Shown in pieces: positions 1-8,729 of a stretch of 64,000 nt of DNA; position 1 is the stretch's first letter; every line of letters begins with the position of its first letter. The position numbers and the translations under genes are program-made. The DNA is from Flavobacterium sp. SUN052 (lineage in GTDB: Bacteria > Bacteroidota > Bacteroidia > Flavobacteriales > Flavobacteriaceae). The notes under the pieces are model-generated. The model did no database searches. It was not told where the DNA came from and saw only the letters and a program-made list of their open reading frames with translations. Location: NCBI RefSeq assembly GCF_028867935.1, contig NZ_JAPQNS010000007.1, positions 124,001-188,000 of the forward strand. The letters are read 5' to 3'.

Positions 1-488
1 TCGCGTGGTGTCACTCCATCAGCCTTTTTTAAATTGAGCCAAGTTGCTATTCGTCTTTTTACATTGAACCAGCCTTCTTCATGCCATCCTCTAAAATCAC
101 GGTCACGCAGCCACGGAGCACCAATATAATCGTATCCCCGGCGGCACCAGTCGGTCAGTTCGTCCCGAAATACAAAGGCATCGAGTTGATAAATCAACAC
201 AAACTCGAACGCCGAAAATGAATCATAAAAAGCCACGGAAAGCATCAGGCGGTTATAGGCCTGAACATCCGTAAAAAACTCATCAGCAAATGTGTGGATT
301 GTAGAAATTGGAAACTGTGCTGTCAGCAAAGAAATAGAAAGCGAAGCAGGGCAAACCAGAGCGATCGGATACCGGCCCAACACGCGGATACACTGCGTTA
401 GCGCGATAGTTTCGTAGTGGCTTAAGGTGGTTTTATACACCGGAACAACTACACATACCGATGGTTTTACTGCTTCGTTTTGGCTCAT
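1..488 (-). CDS. DUF5672-like protein, C-terminal part cut by window edge
   Basis: The minus frame opens with an ATG at 488-486 and stays open to the window edge, giving about 162 residues. The ATGA at 488-485 overlaps the stop of the upstream glycosyltransferase gene, which indicates translational coupling. Visible motifs are an early strand with VCVVVPVYK, then LIYQLDAFVF, and GYDYIGAPW. These are typical of DUF5672, a family found in polysaccharide loci and thought to be glycosyltransferase-like. The exact reaction is unknown. As the last visible gene of the polysaccharide run it probably adds or modifies a sugar. The C-terminus is outside the window. Confidence 0.75.
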   Translation of the reverse strand, partial: MSQNEAVKPSVCVVVPVYKTTLSHYETIALTQCIRVLGRYPIALVCPASLSISLLTAQFPISTIHTFADEFFTDVQAYNRLMLSVAFYDSFSAFEFVLIYQLDAFVFRDELTDWCRRGYDYIGAPWLRDRDFRGWHEEGWFNVKRRIATWLNLKKADGVTPR

Positions 489-1534
489 ACGTACCGGGCA
501 GTGGCTAAGTGTTCCTCAACCGCTCGCTGAACCCATTCGTAAGGCATATCGGAACATGGATGCCCTATCTGATTTAAAATTGTTACTCCCTCACCCCGTT
601 TATAGCGGCCTGAATACGGTAGATACTCCACGAAATCAAACAATTTACCTAACAAAATTACCCCCTGAGTGCTCATTGCATTCGCAAAATGAGCTGGACC
701 ACTGTCAATTCCCACAAACAACCGAGCCTGACGGATAACTTCAGCCGTTTCGAGCATCGATAGTTTACCACATAAACTAACAAAACGTGGGTCAGTGTTT
801 TGCACAATCGGATTGAGACCCACTTCCACAACGCCGTTTGGGTATGTTTGAAGCAACCAGTTTACCAAACGGTTCCAGTTTTCGGGTTGCCAATCGCGGG
901 GTGCATAGCTTGACTGACAGTGAATAACCACATAACCGGCCGGGCCGGTACTCTGTGGCAACTGTAAGGAGTTTACCCGACTAACAACCTCCGCGGACGT
1001 ATACATTTTTGGTTCGTCGGTCAGTGGAGGCAAGCCAGCAGCTTGCGAAAACACATGCAATAAATCGCCGTAGTGGTAATAATTGGCATAAGTGAGGCCC
1101 AGTTCGTCGGCAATTGGGTTGACCGGATCTTCTTTGCAGTACTTACATCGCCGGTGCGAGAGGTGCATGTTATACACCTGATCAAAAATACCGGTATCGA
1201 GCAGCCGGGTGCGTTCGCCAGGGCATTTTTCAATCAGATAGGTATCGATAACAGGATTAAACCGCACAAGATCGACGTAAGATTTCCGTATAAACCAGAC
1301 CAGATAAGCATCGGGGTATAAACGCCGAACTTCTCTGGCAACGGGTTCGCAAGCTACTACATCACCCATTTGCTCCGACAGCACAATAGCCACTAGAGGC
1401 CGTCCGTTCAGGCGGTTTTTAATACGTCGAAGTCGGGCATACTTTATCCAGGCCGATATGTATTTACCGGCAATGTGGTTGTACTTGTGGTAACGATGAA
1501 TCCAAAGTTGTTTCAAACGGGGCCATGCGGTCAT
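485..1534 (-). CDS. Glycosyltransferase family 9 (heptosyltransferase-like)
   Basis: The protein has 349 residues, a usual size for GT9. The first ~45 residues are basic and probably lie on the membrane face. The N-terminal Rossmann half starts at about residue 46 and contains the segment SEQMGDVV (53-60), matching the GD-containing loop of ADP-heptose:LPS heptosyltransferases. The C-terminal nucleotide-binding half has GIDSGPAH (275-282), the family hallmark. The region around 127-133 is rich in His, Arg and Cys (HRRCKYC), unlike classical WaaC/WaaF, so the donor or acceptor may differ. It overlaps both neighbours by four bases (ATGA), so it is co-translated within the polysaccharide operon. 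A cytoplasmic sugar transferase building the exported glycan is the likely role; the sugar is not predictable. Confidence 0.82.
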   Translation of the reverse strand: MTAWPRLKQLWIHRYHKYNHIAGKYISAWIKYARLRRIKNRLNGRPLVAIVLSEQMGDVVACEPVAREVRRLYPDAYLVWFIRKSYVDLVRFNPVIDTYLIEKCPGERTRLLDTGIFDQVYNMHLSHRRCKYCKEDPVNPIADELGLTYANYYHYGDLLHVFSQAAGLPPLTDEPKMYTSAEVVSRVNSLQLPQSTGPAGYVVIHCQSSYAPRDWQPENWNRLVNWLLQTYPNGVVEVGLNPIVQNTDPRFVSLCGKLSMLETAEVIRQARLFVGIDSGPAHFANAMSTQGVILLGKLFDFVEYLPYSGRYKRGEGVTILNQIGHPCSDMPYEWVQRAVEEHLATARYV

Positions 1535-2562
1535 AGCAAACTCCTTTCTTCCAGAATATCAATCAATTTGTGGATAGGTTTATTAAGCAGTTTACGAACA
1601 CGTTTATACCGTAATACTGTAGGCGGCTTAATGTAAACACAGGGATATTTTCGGTAACGGTCATTGTGGTTCATTAGTAACCGTTCTTTATACAGTTCAA
1701 ACAGTGGCCATACATCTGCACGATCGGTCGGCCGAACATTGCTGTTGTCTGGTCGCTGGGGATCGGCAAACGTATAGCGCGTTTGATATTTCGATACCTC
1801 GTCGGGTTTGTAAGGACTGTATCCACTGTAATGAAAAAATTGCAGTGGCTCATCCCCGTTTACCATCCATGTATCACCATCCCGACTAAACAAGCGTTCA
1901 TGCAGATTCCAATAAGCAGCATTGTAACCTCGGTGTTTCTCAATCCAGACCCGGTCGTAATAGGTTGGTGCGAAGTTAACCCAATGCTGGTCGACAAAAA
2001 GGCCTGCACACAAATCAATTCGGCACTCATACACCAGGCGTTCCTTCCACCAATTCACAAACCGACGGGCTTCATCATCGGCACGTAAGCCAATAAACCC
2101 TAAATTGAAAATCCCCGTACCAAGGTGATGCTGCTCGTTGGGGCGTTCCCAATCGGGCGTTGGTGAGCAGGTGTGTGGCGTCAGCACCATGCTGTATTCA
2201 TCCAGATGATTCTCTAAACGGGTCAGGGGTTGGAAAACAATGATGTCAGGGTCAAAATAAACAACTTTTTCGAACTCTGGATGGACCGTATAAAAGTAAT
2301 CTATAAAAAAGGGCTTTACGGCCGTATTCAATTCCGTAATATCGTAGCGGGCGCACATGGCAGCAAAATCGGGAATCCCGATCGTTGCTACCTCAATCAT
2401 TGAATAAGGAGGCACCAGGTCGGCGGGCAGATTTGCACTGGCCAGATCATCAACTAACCCAATTACATACGTCCAGTCGGGATTTGTTTCTCGCAACGAA
2501 TCGCCAAGAGTGCGCGCCTGGGCTAAATAGTTGACTGAGCAAATGGTAAAAGCAAGAGGCAT
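1531..2562 (-). CDS. DXD-type glycosyltransferase
   Basis: I chose the start at 2562 (protein beginning MPLAFTICSVNY, 343 residues). The frame stays open 23 codons further upstream, but those codons lie in a word-like intergenic repeat and give a low-complexity peptide. The segment VVYFDPDIIVFQPL contains a DPD (DXD) motif that would bind the metal and nucleotide-sugar diphosphate, as in GT-A fold transferases. His, Trp and Asp-rich stretches follow (DQHWVNFAP, then a HRGYNAAYWN segment), typical of GT8-like enzymes in Bacteroidota polysaccharide loci. The stop overlaps the next gene's ATG by four bases. Donor and acceptor sugars cannot be inferred. Confidence 0.75.
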   Translation of the reverse strand: MPLAFTICSVNYLAQARTLGDSLRETNPDWTYVIGLVDDLASANLPADLVPPYSMIEVATIGIPDFAAMCARYDITELNTAVKPFFIDYFYTVHPEFEKVVYFDPDIIVFQPLTRLENHLDEYSMVLTPHTCSPTPDWERPNEQHHLGTGIFNLGFIGLRADDEARRFVNWWKERLVYECRIDLCAGLFVDQHWVNFAPTYYDRVWIEKHRGYNAAYWNLHERLFSRDGDTWMVNGDEPLQFFHYSGYSPYKPDEVSKYQTRYTFADPQRPDNSNVRPTDRADVWPLFELYKERLLMNHNDRYRKYPCVYIKPPTVLRYKRVRKLLNKPIHKLIDILEERSLL

Positions 2563-2695
2563 AATAAGCAGTGAGCAGTGAGCAGTTGACAGTAAGCAAC
2601 CAGCAGTGAACATTTCGTTTGCGTCAGCCATTGCTCGCTGCTCACTGTCCGTTGTTCACTACTGGTTGTTCACTGTCAACTGCTCACTGCTTTTT
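2563..2695 (-). repeat. Word-like inverted repeat (CAGTGAGCAGT family)
   Basis: The left part (about 2566-2612) repeats the words GCAGTGAGCAGT and GTTGACAG. The right part (about 2652-2692) contains their complements ACTGCTCACTGC and CTGTCAAC. The two halves can fold into a long imperfect hairpin. The last codons and stop of the acyltransferase gene (2676-2695) are part of the right arm. A relative with the same words lies at 18218-18346. Possible roles are RNA processing or termination between operon genes; this is inference. Confidence 0.7.
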
Positions 2696-3776
2696 TATCG
2701 TACGAGAAGTAACGTTTCAAACTATTGATTGGCTTTTCGAGGGCATACCATGATACGCTGGCAACGGCAATGAGAACGGCTAAACTAAACAAACGGTGCC
2801 CCCAATACCCCATATCCGGGACGTGCCCACGAAATACTTTATTCATAATCTTCAAAATCAAAGGCACAATATAGCCCGGCACAATCATGTGAAATACGTA
2901 AATCCCGTAACTGATGCGTCCAATGTATTGAAGTCCCTGATTGTTGAGTATAGCTCCCAGTGGTCCGGTAAAGCCAAAACTTGCCCCAACAACAAAATAT
3001 AAGGCAATCACCGAAATTAGTGTCCGCTGAAATAGCACAACCATGACTTGATCACCCGGCAGCATCAACAACCCGATCATCAGTACCAATGCTACAATAG
3101 CGGCCCAGGGCAGACGTTTCCGAAAATCATCCATGCGGTCGCTGCAATCGGTTGTCAGCCAGGCCCAGAGTGCACCCAAACCGAAGGCATCGAAACTGGC
3201 GGGTGTCAGCACGCCGTCCAGATCACCCTGGCTATAGCCATAACCCCGGAACAAAATGCCACCCAATACTAACCCTCCGATTGCCCAAAGCAAGTACCGA
3301 CGAGGCAGCAGTAGTACTATCCACGGCCATACCAAATACAATTGTTCTTCTACGCCCAGCGTCCAGAAAGGCGAAAGCAAATCTGACCAGTTACCCGTTT
3401 GGTGCAACAGGATATTGTATCCGTATAGATAAAAATAGAGCGGGTGTTCATTTATGTCGGACGATTCGGGGATGAGCAGCCAAACAGCAGTGATAGTCAG
3501 ATAATACAACGGGAAAATGCGTAGCGCACGCCGGACAAAGAAGTTCCGGTAGGTATTGCCCAGGGTACTTTTTCCGGCCTCGATGGCATTCCGGTTAGTA
3601 ATCAGAATACGGGAAATCAGAAAGCCGCTGATCACAAAAAACACCATAACCCCAATTGTACCATTTGGCAACCAGTTGATACCAGAACCAGTTGGAAACC
3701 AGTGGTAAATAACGACCAGCGCTACCGCCAAGGTGCGGAGCGAGTCGAGTTGAGGCATGTGACCGAGTTGTTTCAA
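2676..3776 (-). CDS. Acyltransferase family 3 (OafA/YrhL-like) membrane protein
   Basis: The 366-residue protein is almost entirely hydrophobic, with about ten membrane segments. The N-terminus carries the family signature: LDSLRTLAVALVVIYHW, whose H21/H27-region histidine (here in YHW) is the conserved catalytic-site residue, then FFVISGFLISRIL. FFVRRALRIFPLYY and FWTLGVEEQLYLVWPW also match the family. These proteins O-acylate (often O-acetylate) sugars of exopolysaccharides or O-antigens at the inner membrane. The position in the polysaccharide operon supports O-acetylation of the glycan. An internal Met at residue 7 is an alternative start. The last residues (KKAVSS) are encoded inside an intergenic repeat, so the C-terminus may have been extended by it. 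Confidence 0.88.
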   Translation of the reverse strand: MKQLGHMPQLDSLRTLAVALVVIYHWFPTGSGINWLPNGTIGVMVFFVISGFLISRILITNRNAIEAGKSTLGNTYRNFFVRRALRIFPLYYLTITAVWLLIPESSDINEHPLYFYLYGYNILLHQTGNWSDLLSPFWTLGVEEQLYLVWPWIVLLLPRRYLLWAIGGLVLGGILFRGYGYSQGDLDGVLTPASFDAFGLGALWAWLTTDCSDRMDDFRKRLPWAAIVALVLMIGLLMLPGDQVMVVLFQRTLISVIALYFVVGASFGFTGPLGAILNNQGLQYIGRISYGIYVFHMIVPGYIVPLILKIMNKVFRGHVPDMGYWGHRLFSLAVLIAVASVSWYALEKPINSLKRYFSYDKKAVSS

Positions 3777-3811
3777 AAGAGCAAAAGAGCGAAAGAGTGA
3801 GAGAGCGACTT

Positions 3812-5032
3812 TTACCCTTTCCCTCGCTCACTTTTTAATTTATCAAATAGTGTTAAAAGCACTGCCACACCCTGTTCAGCGGGATGGCGGTCAAGGATTT
3901 TCTCGCGAAGCCGGGTACCTAATTGTTTCACTCGTTCGGAGTCGTCGGCCAGCGCGACAATGGCATGAGCCATCCCGTCGAGGTGCAGGTAGGGGACCAC
4001 TACCCCAGCATCAGCTTCGACCAGTTCGGGGGAGCCACCGGCCCCGGCAAAACAAATTACGGGAACTTCGCACAGACCCGCTTCCAGCACAACAAGCGGA
4101 TATGGGTCTTCGCGTGATGTCAGCGCAAACATACTAAATCGGCTCATGTACTGGAGCACGTCGGGGGTGGGTTCCACGAAATGGACCCGCTCGGTAAGCC
4201 ACGCTTTTTGCACATCGAGCCACAACTCTTCCCGATAAATACCTTTGGGCATGCCAACCCACACGAAATAAATAGGGGCTGCGGGGGCCAGATTCGTCAC
4301 TAGCCGCGCCAGATTTACAAACAGATCGTTTCCTTTTCGCCATTCGGCGTTACCACAACCACCCACCACAACAGCGTCAGGTGGAATTCCCAATTGCCGC
4401 ATTAAGGCTTTTCCCGTTCCGGCATTCAGATCGGCCTGCTGCGCCTTCAGCACATTTTGTTGTAAGGTTGGGGTGTCGATCAACGTAAACAGCGTGATCT
4501 TGGTCGGATCAAAGCCGTGACTTTCGACATAATACGAAGCAGTCGCTTTTGACACTGCCAGCATATGCGTTGTATGATCGAGCAGGTAACGGAGTTCTTC
4601 GGGGCGGGTGTACATCCTAACCGACATCGCCAGTTCATGCACAAACGTGATGACAGGTGTCGTTTTGGGCAATTCTAATTGCCCGAACCAGTGTCCACTC
4701 GTTACCGTGTTAACTAGAACCAGATCAACTGAATCAAGACCAAGTTGCTGCCGTATGTCGATCTGCCGGGCTTCGCGTTGTTTGCGGTTGCGGCTTTCCC
4801 ACATGCCCAGTTTACCCAGCACTTTGTCCGCAAGCGGTCCGACTACATGGGTTGGCTCCGCGGGCCAGATGGTAACGGGGGCTAAGGCCTTGTAATCAGG
4901 AAGTAATGCTCCCCCTTCGCCCAGAAGTAGGTGCATCTGCACATCCTGTTCACGCAGTAACCGCATCAGTTGCAACAACACAAGCTGTGCTCCTGCCCGG
5001 TTAGCATCATGGCCAATTAGTAATAGTGTCAT
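3812..5032 (-). CDS. Glycosyltransferase family 4
   Basis: The protein has 406 residues in a two-domain GT-B layout. The N-terminus MTLLLIGHDANRAGAQLVLL matches GT4 enzymes that open with a glycine-rich acceptor loop. A mid-protein segment (VVVGGCGNAEWRKGNDLF) marks the start of the C-terminal Rossmann domain. Near the C-terminus FALTSREDPYPLVVLEAGLCEVPVI holds the EX7E-type donor-site motif of retaining GT4 transferases (E of SREDPYP and E of LEAG). It probably adds a sugar to the growing polysaccharide in the cytoplasm. The gene is separated from the next by a 94-base repeat-filled gap. Confidence 0.87.
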   Translation of the reverse strand: MTLLLIGHDANRAGAQLVLLQLMRLLREQDVQMHLLLGEGGALLPDYKALAPVTIWPAEPTHVVGPLADKVLGKLGMWESRNRKQREARQIDIRQQLGLDSVDLVLVNTVTSGHWFGQLELPKTTPVITFVHELAMSVRMYTRPEELRYLLDHTTHMLAVSKATASYYVESHGFDPTKITLFTLIDTPTLQQNVLKAQQADLNAGTGKALMRQLGIPPDAVVVGGCGNAEWRKGNDLFVNLARLVTNLAPAAPIYFVWVGMPKGIYREELWLDVQKAWLTERVHFVEPTPDVLQYMSRFSMFALTSREDPYPLVVLEAGLCEVPVICFAGAGGSPELVEADAGVVVPYLHLDGMAHAIVALADDSERVKQLGTRLREKILDRHPAEQGVAVLLTLFDKLKSERGKG

Positions 5033-5126
5033 TCGCTTCGCGTCATTGAAAAGTCATTGCTAGTCTTTGCTAGTCTTCACAATAAATGACTACTCATGAC
5101 AGCCAATGACTATGAATGACTCAAAA
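5033..5126. repeat. Word-like intergenic repeat (GTCATTG / CAATGAC family)
   Basis: The gap holds the words AGTCATTG and CTAGTCTT followed by the complementary words AATGACTA, CCAATGAC and AATGACTC. The halves are partly self-complementary. The same family reappears as a stronger hairpin at 21111-21205. Confidence 0.6.
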
Positions 5127-5783
5127 TTAATACGTTTCGTAACTTGGTTTTGGTAGTTTTTTGGGTGGATTACCTATGTAAACGCCCCAGGGGTCGGAGT
5201 CTTTATAGAGGGCCGAAGCCATGCCCAGCAACGTCCCTTCGGCTACATTCAGATAGTCGCGGATTGTGCTGTTTACCCCAAAAAAACTATAGGAACCAAT
5301 ATGGCAATGGCCCGACATGACCACATGTGATGTAAAGAAAACGTGATCGTCGATGCGGCCATGATGCCCAATGTGATTGCCGCTCCACAACACGACATTA
5401 TTGCCAATCGTAGTGAAGGGTTGAATTGTGTTGTCTTCCAGGATGAAACAGTTCTCGCCAATTTCATTCCCGAACATCGTGACTTTGGAGCTGATGTACG
5501 AGATAAACGGGTACCCTTTAGCTTTGGCTTCCAAATAGACCCGCTCCCGGTTTTTGTTCATTCCCCGGCCCGTCATAGGGGCGAAAAAATGATACTCTCC
5601 CGGCGGGAAAACCGTTTCCACATCTTCAAAAGCTACCAAGGGCAAACCCCTGAAATTGGTGGCTTCGTTCATATACTCCCGATTGACCGCGAAGGCTGCC
5701 ACCTCGTGTTCCGAGTCGTGAGTCAGGTAAAAGTGGGCCAGTTCAGCCGTGTCGAGAATACCAAAGATGATGACTTTTGCCAT
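5127..5783 (-). CDS. NeuD-like sugar O/N-acyltransferase (hexapeptide repeat)
   Basis: The 218-residue protein has the two-part layout of the NeuD/PglD group. An N-terminal Rossmann-like segment opens with MAKVIIFGILDTAELAHFYL. A left-handed beta-helix of hexapeptide repeats follows from about residue 100 (ISSKVTMFGNEIGENCFILEDN, IGNNVVLWSGNHIGHHG, HCHIGSYSFFGVNSTI). The GNHIGHHG stretch places a histidine where PglD/NeuD enzymes keep their catalytic base. The family transfers acetyl or other acyl groups from acyl-CoA to sugars. With the aminotransferase at 8726-9808 it could N-acylate an amino sugar; this is inference. The short C-terminal tail ends in SYETY. Confidence 0.8.
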   Translation of the reverse strand: MAKVIIFGILDTAELAHFYLTHDSEHEVAAFAVNREYMNEATNFRGLPLVAFEDVETVFPPGEYHFFAPMTGRGMNKNRERVYLEAKAKGYPFISYISSKVTMFGNEIGENCFILEDNTIQPFTTIGNNVVLWSGNHIGHHGRIDDHVFFTSHVVMSGHCHIGSYSFFGVNSTIRDYLNVAEGTLLGMASALYKDSDPWGVYIGNPPKKLPKPSYETY

Positions 5784-5799
5784 AATTTATTGGGGTTGG

Positions 5800-5829
5800 G
5801 TGTAGAGACCGGCGGACCGGTCTCTACAC
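5800..5829. terminator. Perfect 13-bp hairpin overlapping wbqC-like stop
   Basis: Arms 5800-5812 and 5817-5829 are perfectly complementary (GTGTAGAGACCGG and its complement) around a CGGA loop. It lies between two co-directional operon genes and includes the stop codon of the WbqC-like gene. No clear T-tract follows, so an attenuator, RNA-stabilising hairpin or dispersed repeat is as likely as a terminator. Confidence 0.5.
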
Positions 5830-6567
5830 TAATTCAAATGCTCCGAACATCGCCCGGACTTCGTTTATATCGTTGAACATCAGAATATCTAAAATCGACA
5901 ACCAGGGAACAAACTCAGCAGGGGCCGTTTTGCCAATTACTTGTTTATATTCAACCCGCTTCGATTGAATAAAATGAAGTTGTATTCCTGCTTCGGCAAA
6001 TCGGTCGCGATCGTAGAGCTCCTGCCCACCAATCGGGTTTATGTATTGATCAGCTCCCTCCTGTCGACAAATGTCCAGAATGCGATCCTGTGCTTTCAGA
6101 TGGCCATTTTCGTAGATCGTAGATGACTGTACCAGTACCGTTGTAATATCAAGATAGGCAGTCAGTTCCGTAAAGCTGTGAAAGATATAATCTGCCACCG
6201 AAACGTCGGACCGCGAAACGTCGGACAAATTGCCACCCGTAAAATTGACAATTTTCTCAATCATTGGCATTACCGTTTCGTAAAGGGGGGCTTTACGATA
6301 GCTTTGCTCAATCGTTTTGAGCAGTTTCCCTCTCCACTTGGGATCATCACTCAGGGCAATTTCCCGAATAGTTTTGTTCTGACTAGCTTCCTTCAACGGG
6401 ATCGTAAACAGGTGATCCTTACCTCCTACTAACATCCGGTTTCGATTCACCCAGCCTCGGTTGATGAAGGCTACATCGTCGTAAAAAACAAACCGATCAA
6501 CCGCATTCATCAGCTGCAAATAGCCGATGTAAGGCAGGAAATACGGTTGCATAATGGCTAGGGTCAT
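5824..6567 (-). CDS. WbqC-like family protein
   Basis: The protein has 247 residues. Its N-terminus MTLAIMQPYFLPYIGYLQLM, followed by FVFYDDVAFINRGWVNRNRM, is the signature of the WbqC family. A later segment (YINPIGGQELYDRDRF) is also typical. WbqC proteins occur in O-antigen and glycan loci next to sugar aminotransferases; their reaction is not firmly established, and a role in modifying an amino sugar has been suggested by context. The start overlaps the end of the membrane transferase gene by four bases (ATGA). A cytoplasmic enzyme is expected because there is no signal peptide or membrane segment. Confidence 0.88.
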   Translation of the reverse strand: MTLAIMQPYFLPYIGYLQLMNAVDRFVFYDDVAFINRGWVNRNRMLVGGKDHLFTIPLKEASQNKTIREIALSDDPKWRGKLLKTIEQSYRKAPLYETVMPMIEKIVNFTGGNLSDVSRSDVSVADYIFHSFTELTAYLDITTVLVQSSTIYENGHLKAQDRILDICRQEGADQYINPIGGQELYDRDRFAEAGIQLHFIQSKRVEYKQVIGKTAPAEFVPWLSILDILMFNDINEVRAMFGAFELV

Positions 6568-8729
6568 TTTAGCTTACGTAAATAATAGTCTTCTCCCGGC
6601 ACAACCACGTTTTCGGTCATGGTGGTGTCGGTGCCTAAGCGAATATCGCCGGGTTGAGGCTTGATCACGCTTTTGGCGAAGAATAAATACTGAGCTTCTT
6701 TTGGGATAGGTTGTACCCCCTGCTCAAATGGATTAATTGGGATAAGCCGACGAGACAGCTTGGGGCCATACAGCGGATACTCGTAATCGTCGTTGATGGT
6801 GCCAAGGGCTACGGTTGCCGTATCGGGCACCAGTTCGTCGAAGCGTTGGTAGGGCACATACACATCTGGCCGACCAATGGTCATCATTTTAATGCGGTTA
6901 CCCTCGAAGGCCGACGGGATTCCATGCCAGGCAAAAGGCAGAGCACGAATATTCAGGAATACACAGAGCAAGGCCGAAACGCACCCCACTACTGTTGCCA
7001 ACCCAACATATCCTTTCCATAATATCCGCCCAGGGACATCGACCCGAATTTTGGGGTCAAGAAAAAGTAATGATAGAAACGTGATGCCAAAGAGTCCCGT
7101 TTCGATGAAATACCGCCCTTTAAACGGATCATACGGCGCGGAGAAGGACAAAGCGGCAAAGTGCAACAGGAACGCTAATCCCAGAAACACGTGCGGAGTC
7201 GAGCGAACAAACCGCAACAGTACCAGCACCAATAGCGGAAATATCAGGCCAAAACCAATCATACCCCAGTAGGGATTGGCATTATAGAAAATAAACCGCC
7301 GGTCGAAGGCAAATGGTTGAATAGAAAAATCAGTAACCTCATCCAGACCCAAATGGAGTTTATCTTCCAGATACACGGCCGGTTTACGCATCAGCGTATT
7401 GACCTCTGCTCCGGGTTCTAGATTACGGATGCCATCGAGATTAAAATGGTCGTAACCATAACGAATCACGTTGCGGCTTCCCTGAATCAACAAGTTCTTT
7501 TTCGATCCCGCTCGTTCTATAGACTGGTGTTTAAGAGCTGTTGGTGGTCCGATTGGGTGGCCGAAAACCTCAATATTTTTCAGGTAGCCCGTAGGCAAAG
7601 TCCACAAGCAAACTGCTACCACGATAGCCACCCCTAGGCGAACCGTCCTCCCAAAAGTTATGGCAAGAGAGGGCGACCAAAACACGGTATAAATCATGAT
7701 GACAAACACCGAAGGTAGCAAAAGCGCGAACGTAATTTTATGCCCGAACGCGAGGCCAAAGGCCATAGCAGCTAACCACAGATAACGGTTATCCCGGCTA
7801 CCAGTTGTTGTTTCGCTGGCTCGATAAGCGAACAACATGTAGAGCAAAACGCTCAGATAAGCGGTTAGAACAATATCCGTTTCGGTGGTGATGGCCTGCA
7901 CAATAAAATCAGGCAAGAGGGCATACCCCAAGGCGCAAAAGAAACTAGCCGACAGCGACGGAGTTTGTCCTCGTAAGACAGCAATACGTTGTACGATACC
8001 GAAAACAGCTACAATCCCCACCCAATAGCTTAGTTGATGAATTAGTTTGAAGCCATTTTCAAAGTGGCCCGTCATCAGGAAGCCATAGATCTGGAGGTTG
8101 CAAACACTTTTAGGATAGGTGTCGATGTTCCAGTTGGTCCCGCCAAAATGCCGCATTGTTCCCCGTTGAATATACTGCATAACCCGGTTCAGGTGCCCCG
8201 TCATGCTATCCCATTCATTAGGAACGGTGAAAAGAACCAGCAACAGATTAGTAATGGCCAGAATCACCAGCGTGGCCATCATGCTCACAAAGACAAATTT
8301 TGGAAATGCCTGGAGATTCTTAAACCAGTCTCCAAATTCCCGACGACGGTCGGTGAGGAGTTCACGTATGGAAAACCGCGGTGCTGCAAACACCCCACCC
8401 CAACCCCTCTCTGTGAGGGAAGGAATTGGGCTTGAGACATCTTTTAGCCCCTCCCTTACGGGGAGGGGTTGGGGTGGGGTGGCACGGGGCAGCTTTTGCA
8501 GCACAAAGCCCAGCAAGGTGGCTGTTGCAAAAACTGAAAGGCCCCAGACAGTGGTGTTTGCTGTCAAATACAGGGCTGAAAGTACCCAACCCGTCAGGAT
8601 AACGCTACCCGCAAACAGAAGAAAGGAAACCAGTAGCCATTCTATCAGCGACCGTCGGGCAATGCCCGATGCCAGCCGACTAACATAACCTAAAAAGAGA
8701 ACGAATAAGGCAAGGTGAACAACTATCAT
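6564..8729 (-). CDS. Multi-membrane glycosyltransferase (PMT/ArnT-like)
   Basis: The protein has 721 residues with many hydrophobic segments along its length and a C-terminal soluble tail of about 100 residues. The first extracytoplasmic loop after a membrane helix has VPNEWDSMTGHLNRVMQY, with acidic and His residues like the catalytic loop of GT-C enzymes. The family would use a lipid-linked sugar donor at the periplasmic side of the inner membrane. The gene is coupled by ATGA overlaps to both neighbours. Residues ~84-113 are odd: they are encoded by a palindromic element at 8391-8481 inserted in frame, giving a proline/glycine-rich loop. The exact substrate is unknown. Confidence 0.7.
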   Translation of the reverse strand: MIVVHLALFVLFLGYVSRLASGIARRSLIEWLLVSFLLFAGSVILTGWVLSALYLTANTTVWGLSVFATATLLGFVLQKLPRATPPQPLPVREGLKDVSSPIPSLTERGWGGVFAAPRFSIRELLTDRRREFGDWFKNLQAFPKFVFVSMMATLVILAITNLLLVLFTVPNEWDSMTGHLNRVMQYIQRGTMRHFGGTNWNIDTYPKSVCNLQIYGFLMTGHFENGFKLIHQLSYWVGIVAVFGIVQRIAVLRGQTPSLSASFFCALGYALLPDFIVQAITTETDIVLTAYLSVLLYMLFAYRASETTTGSRDNRYLWLAAMAFGLAFGHKITFALLLPSVFVIMIYTVFWSPSLAITFGRTVRLGVAIVVAVCLWTLPTGYLKNIEVFGHPIGPPTALKHQSIERAGSKKNLLIQGSRNVIRYGYDHFNLDGIRNLEPGAEVNTLMRKPAVYLEDKLHLGLDEVTDFSIQPFAFDRRFIFYNANPYWGMIGFGLIFPLLVLVLLRFVRSTPHVFLGLAFLLHFAALSFSAPYDPFKGRYFIETGLFGITFLSLLFLDPKIRVDVPGRILWKGYVGLATVVGCVSALLCVFLNIRALPFAWHGIPSAFEGNRIKMMTIGRPDVYVPYQRFDELVPDTATVALGTINDDYEYPLYGPKLSRRLIPINPFEQGVQPIPKEAQYLFFAKSVIKPQPGDIRLGTDTTMTENVVVPGEDYYLRKLK
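8391..8481. repeat. Intragenic REP-like palindrome with 19-bp arms
   Basis: Arms 8391-8409 and 8463-8481 are perfectly complementary (CACCCCACCCCAACCCCTC and its complement). The centre holds a second inverted pair, CCCTCCCTTACGGGGAGGG (8450-8468 region). The element lies wholly inside the coding frame of the membrane glycosyltransferase and stays open in it. Similar G/C-run palindromes are widespread extragenic repeats in Bacteroidota genomes. Confidence 0.8.

Noticed and set aside
2563..2631. N-terminal extension of the DXD glycosyltransferase (MADANEMFTAG...)
   Set aside because: The extension is encoded entirely by the word-like repeat; the family-like sequence starts at MPLAF (2562).
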